A DNA stretch of 64,000 bases from Thozetella sp. PMI_491 (lineage: Eukaryota > Ascomycota > Sordariomycetes > Chaetosphaeriales > Chaetosphaeriaceae): contig MU270026.1 in NCBI GenBank assembly GCA_021432635.1, positions 895,311-959,310 of the forward strand, written 5' to 3'. A program made the position numbers and the translations under genes. Shown here one piece after another: positions 1-11,049 of this stretch (positions within the stretch are counted from its first letter, which is position 1; every line of letters begins with the position of its first letter). The notes under the pieces are model-generated. The model did not search any database and was not told where the DNA came from. It worked only from the letters and a program-made list of their open reading frames with translations.

Positions 1-3000
1 CGCCGAGAAGCACCTACGACACCCTGCCCGATGAAGACACCTCCCTCGTCTTCTGGCCCCGGGATCTGCTTCCGCTGCAGTGCCCCGAGGCTCGAATTCT
101 GGTCGTTGGATACGACACTATCATCGCAAAGCACCAATTCGCCGGGGCCGTCAACAAGAACAGCATCTTTGCTCACAGCAAAAATCTAGTAAACGACTTG
201 TCCCGTGCAAGACCTCGAGGGAGACCAACACTATTCATTGCCCATTCACTTGGTGGTATTGTCGTCAAAGAGGTATGCTTTCAGGATTTTTTTCAACGTC
301 GCCGTATAGCGTTTAGCACTCACACTGATCAGACACTCGCGATATGCTCAGCGTCTAGCATCGATGCGTTCAGCGACATATTGAAAAGCACGGCAGGGAT
401 TGTCTTTCTCGGAACACCGCACAGAGGAAGCCCCGCCGCAGGCATTGCCGAGACTGCACGCAAAGCCGCCAGCGTCCTTTTGATGGATACTAACTCGCTC
501 GTCCTCGATAGCCTATCGCTTAAGAACTCGGACCTCGAGCGCTGCCAGGATTTATTCTCATCGCTATGGCACAAGCACCACTTTGTGGTCAAAACATTCC
601 AGGAAGGCCTACCACTAAAGATTCCTTTGCGAATAGGACAGTCCAAGGTGGGCAAGGTAAGCGCGTGGGAATTGAGCCTTCTTGGTCCAAGGTTTTGACA
701 ATCATGGCTGTTGTATTAGGTCGTGCCCGACATCTCTTCCTGTATAGGTGATTCGCGTGAACGAGCGGAGGTCCTTGATGCCGACCACAGGTCTATGTGC
801 CGGTATGCCAGTGCAACAGATCCAAATTACCTCAAAGTATCTCGCGAAATTCGAGATATTTGCTCCAACATAATACGAAAACATCCTCCTAAAGTCATAG
901 CCGAGAAGAATGAGGCATATGAACTAGAAACTACAAAGCCCAATTTGAGCTACAATGATCGAGGTCAGTGTCACCTTCCCCCCATGGTTTGACTCTTATA
1001 GGCAGCATGGGAGCTCCGCTGATTATGTTCATATACTTGAAGAAAAACTTGAGCATTTTAGATTTCGAGAAATGCTTCTCAGAGAGCTTGCTATCAAGGC
1101 GCCCGCGGAAAACAGCTATCAATGGCTTCCCGAAACGGCTCGCTTCACAGACTGGATGGAACGGCGGAAGGTAGATTCTCACTTCGGCCTCCTTCAGATC
1201 CTAGGAAAACCTGGATCCGGCAAGTCAACCCTCATGAAGAAGATGGTTGAAACCACCCGCTCTTCATTTCGTTCGGCGCCTGGCACATGTGTGGCGGCGT
1301 ATTTCTTCAACAGCAGAGGGGATAGGCTAGAGCATTGCGCTCGAGGCATGTTTCGCGCCTTGCTTTATCAGCTTGGGAACTCCCATCCTCCCTGTCTCAG
1401 CGTCTTTAAGCCATACTCCCAAGACGATCTGGCAGCTCTGGAAGAGGTTGACCCTACATCGTACCTGAGCGTCCTCAAAACCGCCTTTGGGAAGATCTTT
1501 TCAAACAAATTTCTTGCGCCACGAAGAACCATCATATTTATCGATGCCCTGGACGAGTGCATTCCTGGCGAACTATCAAGAAGTGGCTATTATTTCGGCC
1601 AGCTTACGAAATCAGCTTTCAAGGCTTCGGTCAACTTGAACATATGCCTCGCGAGGCGAGAATACCCCCCAATCACATTCCGAGATTGTCTTGAGATTCG
1701 AATAGAGAGATTCAACACTATGGACATTGAGAGGTACATCCACCAGAAACTCGAGATGGTCGATATCACCACAGACGATGCAGAATTATTGACGGAAAAA
1801 ATTACGGAGCGGTCCAATGGGATTTTTCTCTGGGTTGTCCTCGTCATGGAAGGCATTCTCAGAGATTTTGAAGATGGAAAAAATACGAAAAATATTCTCA
1901 AGCGGACCGAATCCCTGCCCAAAGCCCTGGAAGATTTATTCACCAGCCTTTTGGAGGAAATGGATCCTGCCGATCGATACGTGACTTTGCGGCTGTTCCA
2001 ATGGGCTGTATTGGCCACGGGCCGTCTTCGACTCCACGAGTGGCACCACATCCTAGCCTTTATCCGCGAGACCATTCCACCCTCCCTAGAGCAGTGGAAA
2101 GATTCTGAATATTATACCGAGACGGACACTCAGCTTGAACGCCAAATCAGAAGCCTCTCGCAAGGTTTGGTGGAGGTCAAAGCCATGGCCGAGACCTCTG
2201 AGGTGGCCGACGATGCAGGGTCTCTCCTGGCAGGTGCCGGCTCCTTAGACAGCACCATGGGTGAGACCCGAGTCGTACAGCCTATCCATGAGAGCGTGAC
2301 GCAGTTCTTTGTCAACGGTCATGCCAACAAGGCATTCATGAAAGGCCGAGGGTATGATTTCGTTGGTGATGGCCATCTCTCTATCATGGGTTCCTGCATG
2401 GACTACCTCGGGATAGCAGAGCTAGACACTTACGTTGCCGCAAGGGAACGCCGGCAGCTGTCTCAGAAACACGTCTCAAACTCTCTACCCAACCCTCAAA
2501 GGGTTCGCGAAGCGTCTTTCGTATATACTCGCAAGCAGAGCGCGCCCCTACCGCGCAGCTTCAGTATCACAAGTTTCATGTCGTCAGCCTCAGCACACTC
2601 GGGAGACTACTTCGGTGAGCCTGCTACCCTGCAGGGCCAGGGCACGCAAATAGGCGCGTCCCGTCCAGATTTAGTCGACGGTGAGAGCAATTCTGGGGAT
2701 ATCGAAGAAGGAGCTGGCGATGATGGAGACTTTTCCGATTGGGACAGCTCTCCCGATATTGACCGAGAGCTGAAGACCGAGGGATTACACACGCAAAGTG
2801 CCAAGTCAGAAGCAGGACTAACCAGCCGTCGGTCTCATAAGAGTTTAGATACGGCACACAGGTGGGCCCATGATGCCAGCCATCTTGCGTCGCAGTCAAT
2901 CTTGGAGCACCCTTTACGGAAAGCCGGGCCTGATGCGCCTCAACCTTTAGGTGCTTCGAACCGCCTTGCAAGGACGCGGGTTGTGAGCCTTCCACCAGGG

Positions 3001-3630
3001 CCACTCGACAACGAACAGCCTTCGACGGCTACAGCTCCAACCATGCCAAACTCGCACATCGAAATCGATTCTCTTCTGCCAGAAACAGCGCTATGGGTCC
3101 GTAAAACTGCCGAAAAGGGAAATTTCGAGAAAAGGCCTGTAATGTTTGTCTTGGGAGCGTCGAGTGAGAGCGAGGATGAGGATGTCGACAATGAAACACG
3201 GGCAACAAACCCGAAGGCTGCAGTGAAAGGAGCTACTAAATCTCACCTCAGACCAAACTCGCGTGATGCATACACCAACTTTAGGAAGAAGCCCGCAAAG
3301 TTCATGTTGGGAAGTTCCAGCGGGAGTGAGTCCAACTCCGAGAGCGACACGAGCGGCAAGTTGTCCTCCGTGGGATCCAACGACTCTCATACCTTAGAGG
3401 GCTATCCAGCCTTGGCATCTTACGCCATAAACAGGGCGTTTGTTCACGCGCAGGCGGCATTTCAGCACGGCGCTAACCCGGAAAATGTGCTAAGAAAGCT
3501 GGTCTCACAAAATCGTTGGTCACGATGGCACGTCTTGCAAGAGGGGATCACCAATCATAACACCTGGCAGGGCTTCTTGAGAAGTCAAGGGCTGGGGTCT
3601 TGGGTATCTGCCGCTGATGAGATTCACTGA
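1..3630 (+). CDS. NLR-like STAND protein: alpha/beta hydrolase + NACHT NTPase + acidic linker (5' end cut by window)
   Basis: Model: join(<1..272, 333..656, 720..963, 1043..3630), reading frame starting at base 3; 1141 residues are visible. The first ~250 residues are a serine-esterase-like alpha/beta hydrolase: nucleophile elbow AHSLGGIVVKE, then a VFLGTPHRGS motif. Next comes a NACHT NTPase with Walker A GKPGSGKST (about base 1207) and a Walker B-like IIFIDALDEC (about 1540). The helical region after NACHT is followed by some 340 polar, acidic, probably disordered residues, then a short helical C-terminus from about base 3400. No ankyrin, WD40 or TPR repeats are seen. The third intron (964-1042) is needed to join the hydrolase frame to the NACHT frame; no shorter acceptor keeps phase. 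Intron 273-332 is 60 nt without a stop, so its retention would leave the frame open. In this family the NTPase is thought to oligomerise and activate the N-terminal effector in heterokaryon incompatibility. The ligand here is unknown. Confidence 0.85.
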
Positions 3631-4346
3631 ACATAGCTTATCTCAACCTCCGAAGAGATCTATTAGTTTCGAGGCCCAAATCTGAACTGATAGATCTGTT
3701 TGTCAGGTAATGGCGTTCCCACGCAAGTTCGTCTAGAACCCCTTCGCCGGTACTCGCCTTGGTTTTTGGGTTTGCAGCGATACATACGGAGTGATCTCAA
3801 CTCCACGAAAAGAACCCGCTGAATTGACAGCTGCAATGGCACGCTGCGCACCGTCAGGGCCTAGCCGGTAATTTGAACCTGTTGGACTGTCTTGGCGTCC
3901 CAAGGGGTCGGACCAGGCCAGGTTCCAACTACCGAGTGCAACGGTTTATGCGGCGCTGACAGCTAGGCCTTAGAATAGACCAAAAACCCAGTTTTTAGAG
4001 TCGCAGTGTCGCAGTTGCTTGTAAATTTAGCAGAGTTGAAACCTACTCCTGGCTGCCAGGTCGCAGGCCTCGATCCTTTCTTTCGCCAAATTGCCAAGAT
4101 AGGGAATGGAATGGAAGAAAAAGAATCTAGGAATTACAGACAAAACTCCGGTCAGGATCGATGCGAGCCTTGGCTTGCAGCTTTGTGACCGATCGATCGC
4201 TTGCCATGCATGGGTCACAGGGGACTGACTGGCCCCTGATGTATCTCGCAACGCTAGAGCATGTGTCTCAATTAAAGGGGGTAAATTAAAGCCTAAGTAC
4301 ATTTTTCTCAAAAGCGAAGGGTATCGGCAAGGGGTATGATGCCTTC
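3631..4346. other. Intergenic, no gene seen
   Basis: This lies between the NACHT gene and the convergent tyrosinase gene. It has only short open frames without coding character and no RNA gene that I can recognise. It probably holds both 3' UTRs. Confidence 0.5.
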
Positions 4347-5773
4347 TCAATAGAACTCATCATACGTGTAGCAGTACGTAGTGAAGTCCATCGTCTTGCT
4401 GATCTCGATGTCGCTGCTCAGCGGGGAGTAGCTCAAGGGGGTCGACAGCGTAACGTTCTCGTACGGGATGTCGCCGAAGTAGTTGAATGGGTAGGCCCAC
4501 TCCGTGTCGGGGCCTCCAATATCAGTCTTGCGAGTGTTCCAGTCTATAAACACCGGTCAGTATGCTTCCCACAACTCCAAGGATGGCGCACTTACCATTC
4601 AGCTGCCAAGAGGCCCAGAGGCGATCGATGTTCGAATGGTGGAGGAAGAACACAGGATCACCAGGGGACGAATACGTGTTGGTCATCTAATACTAGTCAG
4701 CGATGTTCCCACGCGTGACGGTCGTGGACCTCGTACCTCGCCCACTTGGCCGCCAACGCTGAGATGGCCACCGGCGTGAACGCGCATGCCGTCGATAGCG
4801 AGCGCGTAGCCCTCGATGTTCCGGTCCAGCCACCAGTGGCTCTCGGACTCCATGGCCCACTGAACGACGGTCGAGTTGGCAGTGAGGGCGAACAGTTCGC
4901 CGCTGAAGTCGCGGTGGAGGCAGTGAGGCGTGTACGCGGTGCTGTTGCCCTCGCCCATGCTGACGTTGCGGCTAGCAAAGGGGCCGGTGCTAATGCAGCC
5001 ACCTCCGGTGCGACCCGGGATGGTGACGCCCTGCAGGATCCAAGAATCGGGGAAGCCGCTGATGTCCTCGATGTACTCGCCGTTGCCTTTGCACAGCTCG
5101 TTAGCATGTGTCTTCTGGTCCTTAGCTGCCACTTGCTTACCTCCGAAGCCATAGGTCTCGTCCCAGATGGGAGAGTTCGCCAGTCCATCGACAGACGTGG
5201 CATCGAGAGTCCAGTCCCAGTAAGGGAGACCACCCTTGTAGGAGCAGGTTTCCCTCAGGTCCTTCTCAAAAAGAGCGATGAAGTTACGATGCCACCTAAA
5301 GGGCTTTTGTTAGTGGGAGTTAGGACGAAGAGTTGGTCTGGTGCCTATGCTCACGGGAGGAATTTGCCCTGCGAACAATCTAGTCAGCGATATGCCAGAG
5401 GAGCTGCCTATGGCGTCAGGCAAGCCAAGGTGAGAGGTAGGCTCACACAGAAGTGAATGTAGTCAGTCTGGGCGATGTGGATGCCCTGATAGTCATCGTA
5501 GCGAGACTTGGCACCAGCCCAGTAGCCATTCACACGGCTTGGCGACGACTGAATGCACTTGACTGCATTGATGTAGTCTAGTCGCTCCTGCTGTGAGAGA
5601 GTCCGCCTGCGAGGGATCGGGATCAGCACATCTGCTCGGCGGCCACGAGAGGGGAGGGAGGGCCGAGCGCACCATTCCTTGCGGACAATCGTGTTCGTGC
5701 ACTGGGAGGCCGGGGCGGCTGTGACCGGACGCAGGGCGACGAGGGCCGCCACGAGGAGCGAGGTAACATGCAT
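4347..5773 (-). CDS. Secreted tyrosinase (type 3 copper oxidase), seven exons including a 14-nt microexon
   Basis: Exons on the minus strand: 5773-5673, 5606-5447, 5368-5355, 5295-5141, 5086-4737, 4686-4596, 4543-4347; 355 residues, all phases consistent. The start is the ATG that begins a clear signal peptide (residues 1-19, ending VTAAP); the open frame runs further up but lacks that signal. Copper site A is His77, His85 and His94 in [11 protein letters not shown]...FLPWHR. Copper site B is His247 and His251 (VHAGGH) plus the His pair at 276-277 in [12 protein letters not shown]. All six ligands are therefore present. The YWDW motif and several Cys support the fold. It would oxidise monophenols and o-diphenols to quinones outside the cell (pigment, cross-linking or detoxification). 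It is a short-form enzyme without the long C-terminal cap of the mushroom type. The 14-nt exon 5355-5368 encodes the GKFLP stretch beside a copper ligand. Confidence 0.9.
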
Positions 5774-6777
5774 GGTGGGCGAGTCCAGGGGGGGAAGGTC
5801 TTGGCTGTACAGTACGGCACGGACTTCACGAGGGGCTGGGAGTGGCGTCAAGGGACGGGCAGCTCCGAATTGCCAAGAGAAGTAGCTTACAACGAGAGTC
5901 GGCTCTACCTACTCATCTCGAGTGCACGGCGTAGGGACGTTCAGCAGATCTTATACCTTCGAGATGCGCCACACAGTCTCCACGCAGTTATGGGTTTATT
6001 GACTGCGCTCCTCTATAACGGGAATTGCAAAGAGGGGTCGGACCTAAGTAATTTAGCGGTGCCTACGGTCCGCCACTGCCTCCTGAGCGTCGAACGGTAT
6101 CTCGGCTGTCGCTCTGTTGCGTAGACCCTCGAAAGATGGCGAAGCCTCATCTTAGTTGGTGGGGTCTCAGACCAGGCTACGCCCGCGTGGGCGGGCACAG
6201 GACGGACACAACGCTCCTCTGAACTCGGGTTACCGATGCCTAGCGCAACGGCTTCTAGAAGAGCGGGACTCGCACTAATGCAAATATCTCCGAAACTGCC
6301 ATGCCCAGTTGGCAGGTGGTCCGTGATTTGACCGGGTCCGCCACGAGCCTGCCAGCATTGGGCTAAAAGTACCCCAGCGACCGCCGCTGGGGCCATTTCC
6401 AAGGCCAGCACCCCAGGGCGACCAGGGTCCGTCTAGCGGATGCCCCTTAGCGTGCGGCCGACAACCGTTTCGTCTTCGCCCGGGGCATGGGCCCCCTACT
6501 CGCTCCATGCTGGTGCAGTAGCCTAGGCATTCGTCTTGAGGGGGAACAGAAAGGACAAAGGGTGAGACGGGGCATCAGTCGGCTGCAGGGAGGCGGGCGA
6601 GGTTTGTACATACTGAGTACAGCGTGCACCCCTGACGGAGGGCGACGAGCGGGGAGACTGAACTACTAAATGGAACAGAGGATATCCCAACTCGATCGTC
6701 CATAGTTTAAAGTGCGTTGATCGTTTCCTTTTTCTCCCCCCCAAGTTAAGCTCGAGTGCTGCGCGCCGATCGTCAAA
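5774..6777. other. Divergent promoter region between tyrosinase and PTH11-like gene
   Basis: About 1 kb that must hold both promoters. It is fairly GC-rich, with only shadow frames. I see no convincing TATA box or repeated operator. The start of the downstream gene has a good Kozak-like context (CAAAATGG). Confidence 0.5.
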
Positions 6778-8173
6778 ATGGCTTCGTTTACGCAGACGGA
6801 TGACTACATGGGGGCGAGGGAGACGATTCTCCAAGCGGTCCTGATCGGCTTCTCGACGATCTTCTTCGCTATGCGAGTCTACGCCCGAGGGTTCATGACC
6901 AAGACCTTCGGGTGGGACGACGCGCTTGTGGCCGTTGCCTGGGTATGCCATTCACCAGAGATGTCCTTCTCTGTGAGTTGTACTGACGAAGATTCTGCCA
7001 GGTGTTTGTAGTAGTTCAGTCATCGCTCGACATACGTGCCGTTACCCTCGGGAGCGGTGCGCACATCGAATTGATCCCGGAAGCCACTCTGTTCAAGTTC
7101 TTCGAGGTTAGATACCCCAGTGCTCCCGCTAGACTTGATCTCAGTATTAACAGCGCCGCCATAGTCTCTTGTGGTCCAGACGCTCCTTTACTTCTGGGTG
7201 GTCGCGCTGGTGCGCATCTCGGTTCTGGTCTTTGTCACACGGCTCAGCCAAGAAAGCACGAGGAGTCCCCCCTTCAACATTAGGCCGAAACATGCTAACT
7301 AGGAGCACGTAGAGATGGTTTTGTATGCCGCCTGGGCTGTCGGGGCTCTTGTGGTAGCCCAATCCGCCGCCGCCTTCATATATCGCCTGTCTGAGTGCTC
7401 GCCCGTGGCCGACAACTTCAAGCCCCCGACAATCCCCGGCCTTCAGTGCGTTGGCCTCGAGGCGGACCAGCGCATGATGATAGCGCATGGTTCGGTAGGT
7501 GTGGCTATTGACGTCGCGCTCCTCCTGCTGCCCGTCTATGTCATCTACTCTAAGATGATCTTCTCCAAGAGGGCGATTCAGGTGCTGCTCATCCTCAGCG
7601 TCGGCGTCTTCGTCATCGTCACCGGCGTCATCCGGTTGGTCATGATCCTCACCTTGAACTTCGCCGTCGACCCGTAAGTGTCCTGCCGCCACAACCCTCC
7701 ACTTGAGTCGTCGGCCACTAACGATTTCACCCGACAGCACGTACAAGATGGCCACCATCGGCATCTGGACCAATCTGGAGGGCCACGTCGGCCTGTGGTG
7801 CAGCTGCTTCCCGGCTCTTCAGCCGATCCTCCGCGCAGCATCCTACAAGCTCGGCCTCCGGAGCAACCTGCTCAGCGAGCCGACAAAAAGAAACTACTAT
7901 GCGAAAGGGGCTCAGTCGGCAGCACACGGGAATGCGACGTTTAGCCGAAGCAACCACGGCTACGTACGCAACGGATCTGGCGTTGACAAAGACGGCGACC
8001 TAGACGACAACAGCAGCCAGCGGTCATTCGTAATCAAGGCCGGCCAGGACAGCGTCGAAATGCGCAACATGGAGGCCGGCGGAATTCAGAAGACGACCGA
8101 GGTCACAATCGAGAGGCATGAGTCGAAGAGCGGATCAAAACACCAAGCAAGTAGTAGCTGGGTGGATATGTGA
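6778..8173 (+). CDS. PTH11/SAT4-type integral membrane protein (fungal rhodopsin-like fold)
   Basis: Model: join(6778..6942, 7002..7106, 7165..7264, 7313..7673, 7738..8173); 388 residues. Several hydrophobic helices with family landmarks are visible: an early RVYARG segment followed by FGWDDALV, then the FIYRLSECSP...FKPPTIPGLQC loop, the IDVALLLLPVYVIY helix and the EGHVGLWCSCFPALQPILR helix. About 110 polar residues follow as a cytosolic tail. Family members are seven-helix plasma-membrane proteins, some implicated in surface sensing; substrate or ligand is unknown. There is no CFEM domain at the N-terminus. The third intron (7265-7312) uses a weak donor (GTCCCC) but has a strong CTAAC branch and keeps frame into EMVLYAAW, so this junction is the least certain part. 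Confidence 0.85.
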
Positions 8174-11049
8174 CGATGGAGTTGCAGTGTCCAGCGTTGA
8201 AGCGCTGGCTGGTCGGTCACAATTGGAAGACAGGTTCTTGATAGTAATTCTATACAAAATGTTCAGATATCCTTCTTGCCATATTGGCGTATCAATTGTT
8301 TCTCTGCTCGTTTTGCACTGCACTCCTCTACTTCCGGTTATCACAATCGAGTATTTAGCAGTCGGTATATGGCACGACCGTGGCGTGTTCAGATATGTGT
8401 GGACAACAATTCTCTTTTCTGTATTCATTAGAGCATGGGAATAGCGGTTCTGCAGTTCTGGGCTTCTAAGAGAAGTGCAACTACACGTGGGAGAATCAGA
8501 GCCAAGCCGGGTGACAGCTTCCGTGGCATGGGAGCGGCATTCGTCTAATCGTCTCCTGCGCAACATGTGCGTGTAAACGGTGCTAACCGGGAATTGCCTG
8601 TGCTAAGCATTTTACAGCCCAATCAGAGCAGGCGCTATAGCATTATGCCGCCACTGTTGCTGCATGCCCCTGGGCTGACCAAGCCTTCCCCTTTGCTTAT
8701 GTAGGTATGAACTCGCGAAGTGCCGCCACTTCCCGTCTCCTTGTCCCAAAAGTGCTAGAGGCATGGGCTGGCCGCAATGCTCGCTCTCCGGTACATCCCC
8801 CCAACCGACCCGGATTCAACCCCGATAAAATGTAAACTAGTAAAGACTAGCAGCGGTTTGCGTTGAGCTTGACACTACCACGACCCTCTCCGGATGAACC
8901 GCTGCCCTTAAATGGTGGGTGTCTCTGCGAACTCGGCACTTTTCCTCCATGAGAGAGAGGCCCGCATGAAGCTGGTACCTTCTTAATAGTCTGTTTCGAC
9001 ATGGGTTGGAATGCGACTCTGCGATGGATCGCCCCGCCATGAGCCCACGCGGCCCCCTGGCCGTAGTTTTAGGCCGATCCCTCTTGTGGACTGGCAGAGT
9101 CACTTCGCCATCCGGATTCCAACCCGTCTATCTGCGAGGGGTATGGCGGAATGTCGCTGAATATATGTGCTGTGTGGTCTAGTCTCGCTCAAAATGCATC
9201 GGATCAGTTGCTGACGGCTGGATCAGGAGAATACCCCGACGAACAGACCTCCGAACGTCTTTAGTCTTAGTTGGCGCGGTAGAGAATGGCTATCAATCCC
9301 GAATCACATCTGCGCACGTCGCAGGATACGCAGTGTAGCTAACCACCAAAAGGGGCAGCAGTCAACGGAACCGGTGCTCGTGAGAATCCTACAGTATGGA
9401 GCCGGATTGCATGCAGAGTAGCACGAGAAGAGGTGTTGCGCATTCTCGCAAGGTCCTCCCTGTCGCCCATGAACCCTTCGATCGAGTTCCTATCCACTGC
9501 CCCACTGGAAATAATATTCGTGTGCGCGGGCGGAGAGCCGTTTTCACATTGCCTCCCTCCGCACTCTACCCACTACCTTACTCTGTAGTCAATTCAGTGG
9601 GTGTCTTCGATTTTCTTTGCGCTAGGCCATCGATAGCTTGCGCTAGTGGTCTCCTCGGGAGTGGATCGTCTAGAGGGGCGGGATGGCGCGCTTGTCCCAG
9701 ACAATAACAAGTTCTGGTACTCATGGTCAAGCACCAGACCCCGACTAGTCGAGGGTGTGGCAGACGGTGGGAAACAGTGTGCATCGATAGCAGCCGGCCG
9801 GGCTCTCCATGTATATAGCTTGGTAGGCTATAGGGGGCCTACATCGCCTGGGATAACTACCGCTGAGCGCAATTTACCTTGTCTCCCTGCCAAACTATGG
9901 TGCGGCGGCTGCACCCTGAGCCATTGCCAAGGACGGTGGCTTAGGCCTGGCACTGGTGCTCCCTCATACAATAGCCAGCAAATGTGGCCCCATCCAAACG
10001 TCAAAATAGAGCTTACGGATCTGCAGAATGCCCTACCTCATCCGTACAGCAAATGCCCACTCACCGATTCCTCAGCTCCACGATCGGTCTGCACCGATCG
10101 TTCCGTCAAGTCCTCGGCCCACCACTTCAATGCAGCTGCTTATTATGACGGGCTTAAAATGGTTCCGCGCGGCCAAATAACTGTCTTATGACCACGCGCA
10201 GTTCGAGGTCGATGGGTGATTCCAGGTGAGAGATGGCCGATAGGCGACGACTAGGCCGGCGGCACTCCCCTTAGCCCCCGGTACAAACTGAAGGGGTTCG
10301 CCCTGCGGTACATATAATTACTCGGCGATAGGTCTAACTCAAGATGTAGAATGCCCCGGATGTGGGAGATAAATGTGGAGCCGGGACCGGGGCAAGAGGG
10401 GATATATTGCCAAAGTGTTGAGGACCCTGGTCGTATCGCTTTGAATGGACCCCCACCACGTGCTATCGGAGCAGTGCTGCTACGTACGGAGGACAGTCAA
10501 GGCCTCGTAGTCCGGACGGGGTATAGACAATCCGCCGCCATTTGCACCCCATCTAGCCCGCGCCCGGTGTAATTTGCGTCTGGCCGAGGCTACCGACCCG
10601 GCCGTGTTTCCTAAAGTTGCTCTCCAAGGAAACGGACTAAGTGTTCACGATGCCAACCGGCGGAGTATCGTAGCATTTAAACCGAAACCCCATTCGATGG
10701 ACCAAGTGCTGCACGCTCTGCAGGCAGTGTCTGCCGGCAGCATTTGGTCCTAGAGAGGTGAAGACGAGAGAGGGCTCCTAGATTGTATCAATGCTTGATC
10801 TAGCTTCTAGATATCGATTCTCGACGGCTTATTATATCGACGGAACCGCATGGTAAAATAAAGAAATGGAAATAATGCAATATCTAAGTGGCTACTTCTC
10901 TATGACCTCGGACTAGTATTGGTAGAGTTCGCTTCCATCCGTCAACCTTACCCAGCACTTGGGCAAAAATCCCAGGGTGGATACGCTTCACCGGCAGAGC
11001 ATCTAGGACCTAGAGTCTCGCTCTGTAACGCCGAGCCTCCATAGCGCCA
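8174..11049. other. Gene-free region with no recognisable coding sequence
   Basis: Almost 2.9 kb in which open frames up to 181 codons (9646-10191, plus) have no domain, no repeat character and no plausible splice partners. An 8-bp inverted repeat GACTCTGC/GCAGAGTC sits at 9015-9022 and 9094-9101. A longer imperfect hairpin lies at 10699-10750 (listed separately). No tRNA or rRNA was recognised. Confidence 0.5.
10699..10750. repeat. Imperfect inverted repeat (long hairpin)
   Basis: The left arm GGACCAAGTGCTGC (10699-10712) pairs with the right arm GCAGCATTTGGTCC (10737-10750) with one mismatch. The interior contains a second quasi-palindrome, CTGCAGGCAG-tgt-CTGCCGGCAG, so most of the 52 bp could fold. 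It sits at the edge of the AT-rich relic and may be the end of a decayed element; no matching far end was found by eye. Confidence 0.6.

Noticed and set aside
1002-1174. Acceptor at 1001 continuing into a different frame
   Set aside because: Leads to a stop near 1172 and loses the NACHT domain; acceptor 1042 keeps it.
4746-5456. 236-codon plus-strand open frame
   Set aside because: It lies exactly antisense to tyrosinase exons 2-5 and has no domain; the minus strand has all copper ligands and spliceable exons.
7147-7773. 208-codon minus-strand open frame
   Set aside because: Antisense to the PTH11-like gene; composition is a mirror of its helices.
8800-9130. Similar CCGGATTC-AACCC strings at about 8809 and 9113
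   Set aside because: Only about 13 bp with no shared flanks; chance or a very short motif is enough.
9646-10191. 181-codon plus-strand frame in the gene desert
   Set aside because: No recognisable domain, signal, repeat or splice partner; composition looks random.
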